A stretch of DNA of 31,872 nt from Lachnospiraceae bacterium UBA938 (GCA_002293475.1 DBDG01000009.1:1-31872), one strand, 5' to 3'. Shown: positions 23,160-31,241, counted from the first letter of the stretch. The notes: generated by a model not told the origin, from the letters alone. Numbers and translations: made by a program.

Positions 23160-24479
23160 CTATTCCGCTGCTTGCTCATATTTTACACGGTATATCCGGC
23201 GCAGGGAATCCTCAATTCTTGCTTCAGATATAATTCCCTCGTCTACCGCTTGCCACACGCCTGCATAGGCCTCCTTAAAATCCTCCGGCATCAAAAGCAT
23301 GTCTGCCCCTGCCTGCAGCGCCTTGACACAGGCTTCAGCCGATGTGTGATATGCGGTTATCGCGCCCATATCCAAGGCATCGGTTATAACGATACCGTCA
23401 TAACCTAATTCATCACGTAATATTCCGGTAATCACGGTATCGGACAAAGACGACGGCGTATTATCACCTGTCACATTGGGCAATGATACGTGGCTTACCA
23501 TTACAAAATCCGCACCGGCCTCGATACCGGCGAGAAACGGCAGCACCTCAGCGGCCAGTATTTCCTCCCGGGTTCTTTCATTAACGGCCATTCCTTCATG
23601 GGTATCGGCATCCGCATTGCCCAACCCCGGAAAATGCTTGACACAGGAATAAATACCGGCATCCCGCAGACCGTTTACATATCCGGCCACCATGCCGGAG
23701 ACCATCTCGGCATCACTTCCAAAGGAACGTTCTCCCAATATCGGATCCTCACCGGCCAAAAGCACGTCCGCCACCGGCGCAAAATCGGTATTAAAGCGAT
23801 ATCCTGCGAGGTAACTCCCAATAACAACGCCAGCCTCATAGGCTTTCTGCTCATCCCCTGCCGCCCCGATGCTTCCCATCGAATCAACCGGTTCTCCCAG
23901 GCCCATACCTGCCACCCGGCTATGCTCTCCGCCTTCTTCATCCACTCCCAAGAAAATCGGGTATTTACTGTATGTCAAGGTATTATTCAGCATCTCGCTC
24001 AGCTGATCTTCCGACTGAATATTCTGACTGAAATAAATCAGCCCGCCAACAGCATATTCCATCAGCTTCTCGCTGGTGACATTGCCCGCCTGGATTACCT
24101 GAGCAGTATCCGTCAGGGCTTCCGGAGTAATAAAGAACAAACCAGCAATCTTGTCCTCCAGCGACATGCCGGAAATAATCCCGTCAACGATTTCATCCAG
24201 CGGATCAGGGGCTTCCTCTTGGCTTTCTTCCACATATTCTGTTGGGGCTTCCACCGTTATCTGCTCTTCCGCCAGGTTTTCTTCGGGCAATGCTTCCGTT
24301 TCTTCTTCGCGTTCCGCCGACAAACCGACAAGATACTTCACGCCGAACACCCCTCCTGTTATTAAGACGGCCAAGAGTAACACGGTTGTAACCGTCACCA
24401 TAATCTGATTCCGCACCCGGCGTTTTCGTCTATACTCCCGTCTTTCCCATAATTCGTTTTCTAAATTATTCCCTTCCAC
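23160..24479 (-). CDS. Membrane-anchored glycoside hydrolase family 3 (NagZ-like beta-N-acetylhexosaminidase)
   Basis: The protein has 439 residues: a basic cytoplasmic N-terminus (RREYRRKRRVRN), one membrane helix (about 26-50), a Glu-rich linker (57-92) and a GH3 TIM-barrel (about 94-437). The motif KHFPGLG (281-287) with the D292-x-H294 dyad is the general-acid loop of NagZ-type enzymes. D367 in ITDALDMGAI is the likely nucleophile. Such enzymes cleave N-acetylglucosamine from cell-wall fragments; here the catalytic domain is extracellular. The start is GTG preceded by GGGAG; no ATG fits. Confidence 0.92.
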   Translation of the reverse strand: MEGNNLENELWERREYRRKRRVRNQIMVTVTTVLLLAVLITGGVFGVKYLVGLSAEREEETEALPEENLAEEQITVEAPTEYVEESQEEAPDPLDEIVDGIISGMSLEDKIAGLFFITPEALTDTAQVIQAGNVTSEKLMEYAVGGLIYFSQNIQSEDQLSEMLNNTLTYSKYPIFLGVDEEGGEHSRVAGMGLGEPVDSMGSIGAAGDEQKAYEAGVVIGSYLAGYRFNTDFAPVADVLLAGEDPILGERSFGSDAEMVSGMVAGYVNGLRDAGIYSCVKHFPGLGNADADTHEGMAVNERTREEILAAEVLPFLAGIEAGADFVMVSHVSLPNVTGDNTPSSLSDTVITGILRDELGYDGIVITDALDMGAITAYHTSAEACVKALQAGADMLLMPEDFKEAYAGVWQAVDEGIISEARIEDSLRRIYRVKYEQAAE

Positions 24480-24591
24480 GCTCGCTGCTCCCTGTTAAAT
24501 ATTTGTATACCACATATAGTATATAATAACCTATATTTCTTATTATTTCTACTATAATGTGTATTTATTAATTATATTTTGTTAAAGTCGA
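24480..24591. other. AT-rich spacer upstream of the GH3 gene
   Basis: This is about 110 bp of A/T-rich sequence between the GH3 start and the hairpin at 24592-24623. It must hold the GH3 promoter: TATAAT-like boxes such as TATACT occur on the minus strand at about 24515-24525, but no confident -35 box was found. No gene is present. Confidence 0.4.
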
Positions 24592-24623
24592 AGCGGGTAT
24601 TAATCTTTTGATTAACACCCGCT
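24592..24623 (-). terminator. 3' hairpin of the candidate large ncRNA
   Basis: AGCGGGTATTAATC and GATTAACACCCGCT form a 14-position stem with one A-C mismatch and a TTTT/AAAA loop. On the minus strand the following tract is TCGACTTTAAC, a weak U-run, so it could be a terminator or the 3' terminal helix of the RNA. No protein gene lies upstream of it on either strand within 450 bp. Confidence 0.5.
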
Positions 24624-25097
24624 CCTAAACTTCCTTGTCCAATGGTTTATCCTCCACCTCTTGGATTTGTCTGAATATCCTTTTGACTGATCTGCCTTAC
24701 GGATATTCATTATTCAATTGTAGTAAACTTTTATCTTTCGTATTCTTTCCATTCCTCATTTGTACAATAGTACAGTAACGTTCCCATTATCTTTGGTTAT
24801 CCGCTGCTTTTTCTGATGTACTTGAGTACGATTCATACTTGGAACAGTGCTTTCAATGCATCATATTATTGAAATTCTTGGTGTGTATCTATTAATACTG
24901 ATACATTGCTTCATAATACTTCTTGTACGACATTTGGATATGATTTCTCGTACTTTACTCTTTCGTGCCCTGTTCTTTTGTACTTAAAAGTTTACTTACT
25001 GCTAAACAAGCCTTACTCATCTGAAAAACTCAACTTACTTCCGGTGGATCTTACCTTCCTTTCGGTCGTTTTATCTATATGAATTAGAACTGTTTAT
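24592..25097 (-). ncRNA. Candidate large structured non-coding RNA (~505 nt)
   Basis: No open frame of note exists here on either strand. A near-consensus minus-strand promoter (25104-25131) would start transcription near 25097. Internal complementarity is extensive and mostly nested: a perfect 12-bp long-range pairing of 24722-24733 with 24985-24996; 24842-24847 with 24970-24975; 9 positions, one G-U, of 24854-24862 with 24900-24908; an 8-bp stem 24673-24680 with 24701-24708; 24638-24642 with 24661-24665; and short hairpins 24761-24774 and 24818-24829. A CCGAAAGG tetraloop-like element lies near the 5' end. It does not show the conserved cores of RNase P, tmRNA, SRP or 6S RNA. Size and host range would suit large 'ornate' Firmicutes RNAs such as ROOL; this is a hypothesis. 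Confidence 0.55.
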
Positions 25098-25103
25098 AGG
25101 ATA

Positions 25104-25131
25104 ATTATATCACTATTTTTATATTTGTCAA
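25104..25131 (-). promoter_or_regulatory. Strong promoter of the candidate ncRNA
   Basis: On the minus strand a perfect TTGACA (25131-25126), a 16-bp spacer and a perfect TATAAT (25109-25104) point into a region without a protein gene. Both hexamers match consensus exactly. Confidence 0.8.
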
Positions 25132-25137
25132 CATAAT

Positions 25138-25155
25138 TTTGCAAAAATTTGCAAA
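25138..25155. promoter_or_regulatory. Twin palindromic octamers upstream of the ncRNA promoter
   Basis: TTTGCAAA occurs at 25138-25145 and 25148-25155, each octamer self-complementary, with centres 10 bp apart (one helical turn). They lie 7-24 bp upstream of the -35 box and could be an activator/UP-like site or curved DNA. Confidence 0.35.
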
Positions 25156-25225
25156 TTATTTCATATTGCAACAAACAACCAAGCTTGTCTCAGACTATTT
25201 TCGGCATTATTAGATATTGTGTATG

Positions 25226-25259
25226 TATTGTATGAACTTTTAAAAATATTCATACAATA
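25226..25259 (-). terminator. AT-rich hairpin after glyA
   Basis: TATTGTATGAA and TTCATACAATA form a perfect 11-bp stem with a 12-nt loop, 17 bp past the glyA stop. There is no clear U-tract, so terminator function is uncertain. It may separate glyA from the ncRNA unit. Confidence 0.45.
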
Positions 25260-25275
25260 TTTAAGTTCTCTTCTT

Positions 25276-26511
25276 TTACAATGGGTATCGTTCGGTTAGC
25301 TTCTGTACGATTGCCCGTGCTTCAGCGGTACCGTCAGCTCCCGTATGAATAATCAGGGAAATTGCCTGCGCAATCTGATCCATATCATCTGTATTAAGCC
25401 CGCGCGAGGTCACCGCCGGAGTCCCGAGGCGGATACCGCTGGTTACGAAGGGTGATTTGGGATCATTGGGGATCGTATTCTTATTGGCGGTAATATTGGC
25501 TTCATCCAAAAGTTTTTCAATGGCTTTGCCAGTCAGGTCGAAATTGGTCAGATCAACCAGCATCAAATGGTTGTCCGTACCTCCGGATACAATCCGGATC
25601 CCTCTTGACATCAAGCCTTTACATAATGCCCGGGCATTGGCAATTACATTTTGCTGATAAATCTTAAACTCTTCACTAAGAGCCTCCTTAAAACAGACTG
25701 CCTTGGCGGCAATGACATGCATCAAGGGACCGCCCTGGATGCCGGGAAAAATTGCCTTGTTAAAATTGTATTTTTCCGCAGCCGCAGCATTGGCCAGTAT
25801 CAGACCGCCCCTAGGGCCTCGTAATGTCTTATGAGTAGTCGTGGTCACCACATCAGCGTAGGGTATCGGGCTTTCATGCTGACCCGCCGCCACAAGACCG
25901 GCAATATGTGCCATATCCACCATCAGCACGGCTCCTGCTTCATCGGCTATATCCCGGAATCTTTTGAAGTCAATTCTCCGGGCGTAAGCGGAAGCGCCGG
26001 CTATGATCATTTTGGGCTGACATGACAAAGCGGTTTCTCTCAGTTTATCATAATCAATGAAGCCGTCATCCCCCACGCCATAAGGGACTATATTAAAGTA
26101 TTTTCCGGAAATATTTACCGGGCTTCCATGGGTCAGATGGCCACCATGATCCAGATTCATGCCCATGATGGTATCGCCGGGCATACAGATTGCGAACTGA
26201 ACTGCCAAATTGGCCTGGGCGCCGGAATGTGGCTGTACGTTGGCATATTCACATTGAAATAAGGCTTTTGCCCTTTCAATAGCTAGGTTCTCTACTTCAT
26301 CGACACATTCACAGCCGCCGTAATATCTTTTCCCCGGATATCCTTCCGCATATTTATTTGTCAGCGGGCTTCCCATAGCCGCCATGACCGCTTTGCTAAC
26401 CCAGTTTTCTGAAGCTATCAGCTCGATATGGCTGCTTTGCCGCGCCTGTTCCTTTTCGATCGCTTCTGCTATCTCAGAATCAATCGCCCTGACTTCATCT
26501 AATGCATACAT
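25276..26511 (-). CDS. glyA: Serine hydroxymethyltransferase
   Basis: The protein has 411 residues, the bacterial SHMT length. It shows HIELIASENWVSKAVMAAMGSPLTNKYAEGYPGKRYYGG at the N-terminus, the PLP lysine in TTTTHKTLRGPRGG and the folate-site region near VSGGTDNHLMLVDL. It interconverts serine and glycine and generates methylene-tetrahydrofolate, the cofactor of the thyA product in this window. GGAGG precedes ATG 10 nt upstream. It is divergent from the lipid kinase gene, with about 210 bp between them. Confidence 0.97.
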   Translation of the reverse strand: MYALDEVRAIDSEIAEAIEKEQARQSSHIELIASENWVSKAVMAAMGSPLTNKYAEGYPGKRYYGGCECVDEVENLAIERAKALFQCEYANVQPHSGAQANLAVQFAICMPGDTIMGMNLDHGGHLTHGSPVNISGKYFNIVPYGVGDDGFIDYDKLRETALSCQPKMIIAGASAYARRIDFKRFRDIADEAGAVLMVDMAHIAGLVAAGQHESPIPYADVVTTTTHKTLRGPRGGLILANAAAAEKYNFNKAIFPGIQGGPLMHVIAAKAVCFKEALSEEFKIYQQNVIANARALCKGLMSRGIRIVSGGTDNHLMLVDLTNFDLTGKAIEKLLDEANITANKNTIPNDPKSPFVTSGIRLGTPAVTSRGLNTDDMDQIAQAISLIIHTGADGTAEARAIVQKLTERYPL

Positions 26512-26577
26512 ATATACTATTCCTCCATTTTCTTCCGTTGTTCTTACTTTCTCATAAGCTGATCCTGCTCACATATC

Positions 26578-26605
26578 AGTATATCACAAGATTTGGCATT
26601 TGCAA
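26578..26605 (-). promoter_or_regulatory. Possible glyA promoter
   Basis: On the minus strand TTGCAA (26605-26600), a 16-bp spacer and TATACT (26583-26578) give a leader of about 60 nt before glyA. The -35 match is partial. Confidence 0.45.
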
Positions 26606-26663
26606 GAAAAATACATAAATACTAGGCCAGACGATTCAGCCAGATGATTTATCAAATCAATAG

Positions 26664-26692
26664 TTGCCTTTTGGGACCATCGCTGTTAAAAT
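26664..26692 (+). promoter_or_regulatory. Probable lipid kinase promoter
   Basis: TTGCCT (26664-26669), a 17-bp spacer and TAAAAT (26687-26692) lie 33 bp before the ATG at 26726, divergent from the glyA promoter. Confidence 0.6.
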
Positions 26693-26725
26693 AGGGGGAG
26701 CAGAAAGATAACGGAGAGCGTTCAT

Positions 26726-27697
26726 ATGTATTATTTTATTGTGAATCCCGCTTCTAAATCAGGACGCGGCGGAAAGATATGGAATGAACTTGAACCTGTA
26801 TTGACAGAAAGGAATATCCGATATCATGTGGTTTTTTCCAAACGCGCCGGCTACGTGAGCCAGTATGTCAGAGAACTGACTGCCGGACTGGCGTCCGAAT
26901 CAGATTCCGCATCGGCTTCGGAACTGCCGGAAAACCTAGGCCATCCTATCCGTCTAGTTGTATTGGGCGGCGACGGTACAATTAACGAGGTACTTCAGGG
27001 AATTGGCGATTTTGACAAAGTGCAGCTAGGCTATATTCCGGCCGGCTCCAGTAACGATTTGGCCAGAGATCTCCGGCTGCCCAAGGATCCGCGCCACATT
27101 CTGGATATTATTTTATCCGACCGGATCCATCGGACCCTGGATATTGGTTCCGTCCATTATCATGAAACCAATACGACCCGCTATTTTGCCGTAAGCGGCG
27201 GGATCGGGTTTGATGCTGCTGTTTGCGAGGAAGCACTGCGCTCCCGCCTGAAAAAGGTATTGAATAAATTCGGGCTGGGGAAGTTAATCTATCTGGCTAT
27301 TGCCTTAAAGCAGATAATTACAGCTCGTAAAACAGCCTGCAATATTTATCTTGATAATGAAAAGTCAGTTCATTATAAGAAGTTTTTATTTATCGCCAGC
27401 ATGATACATCAATATGAAGGCGGCGGGTTTAAATTCTGCCCCGGCGCCGATGCGACTGACGGCCTCCTTGATATATGTGTGGCGGGAAGTCTTGCTAAGC
27501 CGCTCATTCTGCTGGCATTGCCGACGGCATTTTGGGGGAAACATTATTTGTTTCCCGGCATTGACACATACCGCTGTTCAGTCATAAAAATTGAAACTTC
27601 GGCACCGCTTTGGGTACATACAGACGGAGAAGTACAGCAAAGCTCCCGTTCCGTTACTTTTGCCTGCCATAAAGACAAACTACATTTGATGGTTTAA
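26726..27697 (+). CDS. Diacylglycerol kinase-family lipid kinase (DagK/YegS-like)
   Basis: The protein has 323 residues with the DAGK catalytic fold: FIVNPASKSGRGGK at the start, the nucleotide loop GGDGTINEVLQG at 81-92, GSSNDLARDL at 107-116 and a C-terminal domain with VSGGIGFDAAV and a final HTDGE-type motif. It phosphorylates a lipid, commonly diacylglycerol to phosphatidate, using ATP at the membrane inner face. The next gene starts 10 bp downstream and encodes a PAP2-type enzyme, so the two may form a lipid phosphorylation/dephosphorylation or headgroup-transfer pair. Confidence 0.93.
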   Translation: MYYFIVNPASKSGRGGKIWNELEPVLTERNIRYHVVFSKRAGYVSQYVRELTAGLASESDSASASELPENLGHPIRLVVLGGDGTINEVLQGIGDFDKVQLGYIPAGSSNDLARDLRLPKDPRHILDIILSDRIHRTLDIGSVHYHETNTTRYFAVSGGIGFDAAVCEEALRSRLKKVLNKFGLGKLIYLAIALKQIITARKTACNIYLDNEKSVHYKKFLFIASMIHQYEGGGFKFCPGADATDGLLDICVAGSLAKPLILLALPTAFWGKHYLFPGIDTYRCSVIKIETSAPLWVHTDGEVQQSSRSVTFACHKDKLHLMV

Positions 27698-27707
27698 GAG
27701 GGGGATC

Positions 27708-28361
27708 ATGAAAAAACTGATACTACAATATAAACATGGGATTATTGCAATAATATATATGATATTTTACCTGCTTTGGTTTGCTTATCTAGAGAAAAAC
27801 GTCACCCATTCCTATTATATGATTCGTATGGAAATGGATAGTTATATTCCCTTTCTGGAAATATTTGTAATACCATATTTCTTATGGTTCGGCTATGTGG
27901 CGGCAGTCATCCTTTATCTTATCTTTCATGACAAAATGGCTTATTACAAATGCTGCATCTTTTTATTTACCGGAATGACGGTGTTTCTGGCCGTTTCCAC
28001 AATATGGCCCAACGGACATAACCTGCGTCCTTACATCCTGCCCAATGAAAATTTTCTTGCTCAGATGGTAAGATCACTTTATCAGTTTGATACTCCTACC
28101 AACATCTGGCCAAGCATCCACGTATATAATTCTCTGGGGGCGCATTTAGCTGTTTTACACAGTTCCGCTCTGCGCGGCCGTAAATGGATCCGCCACGGAT
28201 CGTTTATACTTTGCAGCTCCATTGTTTTATCTACCGTTTTTATCAAACAACATTCCCTTTTTGATGTCATAACGGCATTTGTTCTGGCTGTCATAATGTA
28301 TATAGTAACTTATCCGGAAGAGCATATCCTTGCCAGCAAAAAAGCGAGAATGACTAGTTAA
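27708..28361 (+). CDS. PAP2-family membrane phosphatase/phosphotransferase
   Basis: The protein has 217 residues and about six membrane helices. The PAP2 signature 2 appears as PSIH at 135-138 (usual PSGH). Signature 3 appears as S175-T-x5-H182-x3-D186 (usual SR-x5-H-x3-D), so the catalytic histidines are kept while Gly and Arg are changed. This pattern resembles the PAP2_3 / Aur1-like phosphotransferase branch more than simple phosphatidate phosphatases. The ribosome site GAGGGGG is near ATG. It is coupled 10 bp after the lipid kinase. Its 3' end overlaps the convergent glycosyltransferase by 8 bp. Confidence 0.82.
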   Translation: MKKLILQYKHGIIAIIYMIFYLLWFAYLEKNVTHSYYMIRMEMDSYIPFLEIFVIPYFLWFGYVAAVILYLIFHDKMAYYKCCIFLFTGMTVFLAVSTIWPNGHNLRPYILPNENFLAQMVRSLYQFDTPTNIWPSIHVYNSLGAHLAVLHSSALRGRKWIRHGSFILCSSIVLSTVFIKQHSLFDVITAFVLAVIMYIVTYPEEHILASKKARMTS

Positions 28362-29376
28362 ACTTAAAAAAACGCTTACATAGCTTATACCCCTCTACCG
28401 AGATTCTTCTGCCGCCCCGGCCAGGAAGGTTAGTGTAATTTCCCAGCAGGCCATAACGCAGCCGCTTGTGTAGGATCCAGTCTTTTTTCTTGATATAGTC
28501 CCAGAGTTCTTTCTTTTTCTGAAGATTCTCCTTTGTTCCGGAGCGGATCAGCATGATGGAAGAAACTGTAGTAATGATCTCTAGGAAATTCAGCATATAT
28601 TTGTACAGCTTGCGGTTACTGACAATCGCCGCCTTGTTGTCGATCAGATAATCCACCATGAGTTTATTCACCAGAAGCTGCTGATCAATCCTGATGACCA
28701 TCGTATCCTCATTGATCGACTGTCCTTCCCTGCCAATAAAATAGCGGTAGAAATTTACATCTAGGTAATACATATTTTTAACATGGGCAAGGGGGATAAA
28801 TACAAATAGATTATCCACATAAAACGTATGCTCAGGCAACTTCAGATGACATTCCCTTAGCAGCCTAGTCCGGAAAATCACCGAATGCATCAGCATATAC
28901 TGGCCTTTTCGGAAATGTCTGATGTCTTTCCACGTAAACAGCCCATTTTTCGGAAGCGCATGGCCGTAACGCATCACTTTATGCTTCTTTACACCCTGCT
29001 TCTCATATACAAAGTTGCTTATCAGCATATCCAGCTTGTTTTCTCCGTCAAACTCCCGAAGCTTATCAAGTATTTCCCGGTACGCTTCTTCCCTGACCCA
29101 GTCATCGCTGTCTACCACTTTAAAATACAAGCCTCTGGCATGCTCCATTCCGCTGTTTACTGCGGAACCGTGACCGCCGTTGGCCTTATCTATGACACGC
29201 ACGATCAGCGGATATTTTTGCTGATATTCATTGGCGATCTCCAGTGTCTGATCCTTTGAACCGTCATTTACGATAATAATTTCAACATCCTCGCCGCCGA
29301 TTAACAGCGAATCGACACACTTTCTCATATATTCGGCAGAATTATAACATGGTACGGTAATAGTCAATAATTTCAT
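28354..29376 (-). CDS. Family 2 glycosyltransferase
   Basis: This is a GT-A enzyme of 340 residues from the chosen ATG (a GTG one codon earlier is possible; AAGGGG lies 8 nt before the ATG). Counting the GTG as residue 1, it shows TVPCYNSAEYMRKCVDSLL, VNDGSKDQT and the metal-binding DSDDW at 90-94 in the nucleotide-sugar domain. A basic C-terminal part (residues 230-341) has no obvious membrane helix. The donor is a nucleotide sugar; the acceptor is unknown. The gene is convergent with the PAP2 gene. Upstream is a 147-bp spacer with no other gene. Confidence 0.92.
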   Translation of the reverse strand: MKLLTITVPCYNSAEYMRKCVDSLLIGGEDVEIIIVNDGSKDQTLEIANEYQQKYPLIVRVIDKANGGHGSAVNSGMEHARGLYFKVVDSDDWVREEAYREILDKLREFDGENKLDMLISNFVYEKQGVKKHKVMRYGHALPKNGLFTWKDIRHFRKGQYMLMHSVIFRTRLLRECHLKLPEHTFYVDNLFVFIPLAHVKNMYYLDVNFYRYFIGREGQSINEDTMVIRIDQQLLVNKLMVDYLIDNKAAIVSNRKLYKYMLNFLEIITTVSSIMLIRSGTKENLQKKKELWDYIKKKDWILHKRLRYGLLGNYTNLPGRGGRRISVEGYKLCKRFFKFN

Positions 29377-29526
29377 CACGAAAACCCCTTGTTCTTATAT
29401 ACCATATAAAATATTATATTTTATTATATTTCCTTAATTTCAATATATTCTAAGTATATACTATTCATCCGTAACAAGCATGGCCGTCATCTAACTGTTC
29501 AGCTCATCAACTTATCGTGGGATGTG

Positions 29527-30477
29527 TCAAATAGCAACCCTTACCGCCGCCGGCTCTTTTATCTCGCTTCCTTCCGTCCTAAGGCGGGACGGAACCCGGG
29601 CGGCTGGCACAAACTGTGCTGCCGATATGGTATGTGCTTCCTGGTCGTCAAAGAAGATATTGGCTCCAAATGCTTTTAAGATATCTTTTTTAGCAATGCC
29701 GCCAAGAAAAAAGGCTTCATCAATCCTGACATTCCAAGCGCGCAGGGTACGGATGACCCGCTCATGCGCCGGGGCGCTGCGGGCGGTGACCAATGCGGTG
29801 CGGATCGGCATATGTTCTATAGGAAATTCTTTCTGCAGGTCGGAAAGTATCTTCAGAAACTTGGCAAATGGCCCGGCCGGCAACGGATTACAGGCATTCT
29901 TCCACTCATTTTCTTCAAATGCCGCCAACCCTTCCCGGCGGTATATCTGTTCCGACTCATCGGAAAAAAGCACGGCATCGCCGTCAAAGGCAATGCGGAT
30001 CTGCGACAGTTCCTCCTGATGATATTCTTTATCCCCGTCACAATAAATCGTTCCTGCCGCTATTCCTGAATCAATGGCAGACTGCACATCTTCTTCATCG
30101 GCCGACAAAAACAGATCGGTTTTAAACGCCTCCAGATACGGTGCCAAGGAAGCACCGCTTGCTAGGACCGCACGGGAGATATTCAGTCCATAATGGGCAA
30201 TCGCATTAAAAACCCGCAACGAGGTGTCCGGGCTGTTGTGGGACATAATAATCACTTCCACACGGTCGCCCTGGCCGGACAGATTATTGAGATTCAGCAA
30301 CGCCTTTATCAAGGCAAAGCCCGGACCCGGCTTTAGGATATCCTCTTCATGTTCCACTTGATAGCGGCAATAGGCCGTCACGCCTTCTTTTTCAAAAATC
30401 GCATTTTCTTTGGTCAGGTTAAACAGGGCTCGGGACGAAACACCTACCACCAAACGATTATTCAGACAAAATGTCAT
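29527..30477 (-). CDS. Cytosolic 5'-nucleotidase (NT5C1-like)
   Basis: The protein has 316 residues with the pattern of the 5'-nucleotidase family that includes animal NT5C1A/B: GVSSRALFNLTKENAIFEKEGV at the N-terminus, MSHNSPDTSLRVFNAI, RIAFDGDAVLFSDESE containing a DxD haloacid-dehalogenase-like acidic motif, and FFDDQEAHTISA near the C-terminus. It hydrolyses nucleoside monophosphates. Bacterial members are found in many Firmicutes. ATG 30477 is preceded by AAAGGAGA. It is followed at the 3' side by the glycosyltransferase start region. Confidence 0.9.
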   Translation of the reverse strand: MTFCLNNRLVVGVSSRALFNLTKENAIFEKEGVTAYCRYQVEHEEDILKPGPGFALIKALLNLNNLSGQGDRVEVIIMSHNSPDTSLRVFNAIAHYGLNISRAVLASGASLAPYLEAFKTDLFLSADEEDVQSAIDSGIAAGTIYCDGDKEYHQEELSQIRIAFDGDAVLFSDESEQIYRREGLAAFEENEWKNACNPLPAGPFAKFLKILSDLQKEFPIEHMPIRTALVTARSAPAHERVIRTLRAWNVRIDEAFFLGGIAKKDILKAFGANIFFDDQEAHTISAAQFVPAARVPSRLRTEGSEIKEPAAVRVAI

Positions 30478-30549
30478 ATCCGTTCTCCTTTTGCGAAATC
30501 ATTTAAGGTATTCATGCCGTGTTCTGCAATTCAATGCCTATTACGCTGC

Positions 30550-31167
30550 TTAACGTCTGGTTTCAAATCTTCTCATCGTCAACAAGCAGCGACGTAGCTC
30601 CTCATAACGCGCTTCCGGCTCACCGTCCGCTATCTCCAGTTCCATAGCTGCCGCCATGGTGCCGATCATATCTTGGGTGATCCGGTGGCGTAGACCGGAA
30701 AGAATCTGCAGACGCTGCTCATAACTGTCCGCATTCAGGAACTTCATGACCATGGGATCCACTCCCTCCGCTTCCCATCCGGCTCCTGCATCCTCTGCCT
30801 GCTCTTCCTGTTCTGCCTGCTCTTCCTGTTCTGCCTGCTCTTCCTGTTCTGCCTGCTTTTCCTGTTCTTTTGCATAAGCCACTTGCCTGCTTGCCGCAGT
30901 AAGCTCAGCGATATGTTCTTTCCGCTTTTCTGGCGGCTCTGTCTGCAGTTCAAAACGATATTCCTGCCTTGCTTCCGGATATTTATCTTTATCCGCTTTA
31001 TCCATAAAAAGGGAAAGCGGGCGGGCATATACTTTAAAAGCCCCGTACATTGCTTGGTATATTACCATCGTATCACCGGTTTCGCTATGTTCTGCCAACG
31101 TAATGATCTGATATAGGTTTCCTCTAAAATGCCTGTAGATTTCCTGTGATCGGGGAACGCTTCGCAT
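30550..31167 (-). CDS. DUF1653-domain protein with acidic repeat
   Basis: The protein has 205 residues. The N-terminal domain (about 1-65: RSQEIYRHFRGNLYQI, HSETGDTMVIYQAMYG, KVYARPLSLFM) is DUF1653, of unknown function. It is followed by a charged coil and a Glu/Gln-rich repeat of EQAEQE, then a helical tail with Met-Ala clusters. The start is set at MRSVPR because GGGAGG lies just upstream; the longer frame has no ribosome site. The repeat is encoded by three exact 18-bp units. Confidence 0.8.
   Translation of the reverse strand: MRSVPRSQEIYRHFRGNLYQIITLAEHSETGDTMVIYQAMYGAFKVYARPLSLFMDKADKDKYPEARQEYRFELQTEPPEKRKEHIAELTAASRQVAYAKEQEKQAEQEEQAEQEEQAEQEEQAEDAGAGWEAEGVDPMVMKFLNADSYEQRLQILSGLRHRITQDMIGTMAAAMELEIADGEPEARYEELRRCLLTMRRFETRR
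30801..30854 (-). repeat. 18-bp tandem repeat within the DUF1653 gene
   Basis: Three perfect head-to-tail copies of the 18-mer GCTCTTCCTGTTCTGCCT (30801-30818, 30819-30836, 30837-30854), followed by a degenerate fourth to about 30872. The 18-bp length keeps the frame and gives six residues per unit. Slipped-strand copy-number change between strains is likely. Confidence 0.9.
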
Positions 31168-31241
31168 GGCTACCTCCCAAAATAATTGATTCCTAATTAT
31201 TATAATATCAAAACGGCAACTTGTCATTCTAATAATTCTTA

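Noticed and set aside
23490..24365. Long plus-strand open frame of 291 codons opposite the GH3 gene
   Set aside because: It is antisense to a clearly conserved glycosidase, lacks a ribosome site and has no recognisable domain; it is a shadow frame.
24690..24760. Short 20-codon frame starting at an ATG on the minus strand in the ncRNA region
   Set aside because: It has no ribosome site and overlaps the predicted helices; composition is not protein-like.
24592..25097. RNase P, tmRNA, SRP or 6S RNA as the identity of the ncRNA
   Set aside because: None of their conserved core sequences or the tmRNA tRNA-like ends could be found; the region is also longer than most of them.
30801..30854. CRISPR-like array
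   Set aside because: The repeats are contiguous without spacers and in frame within a coding region.
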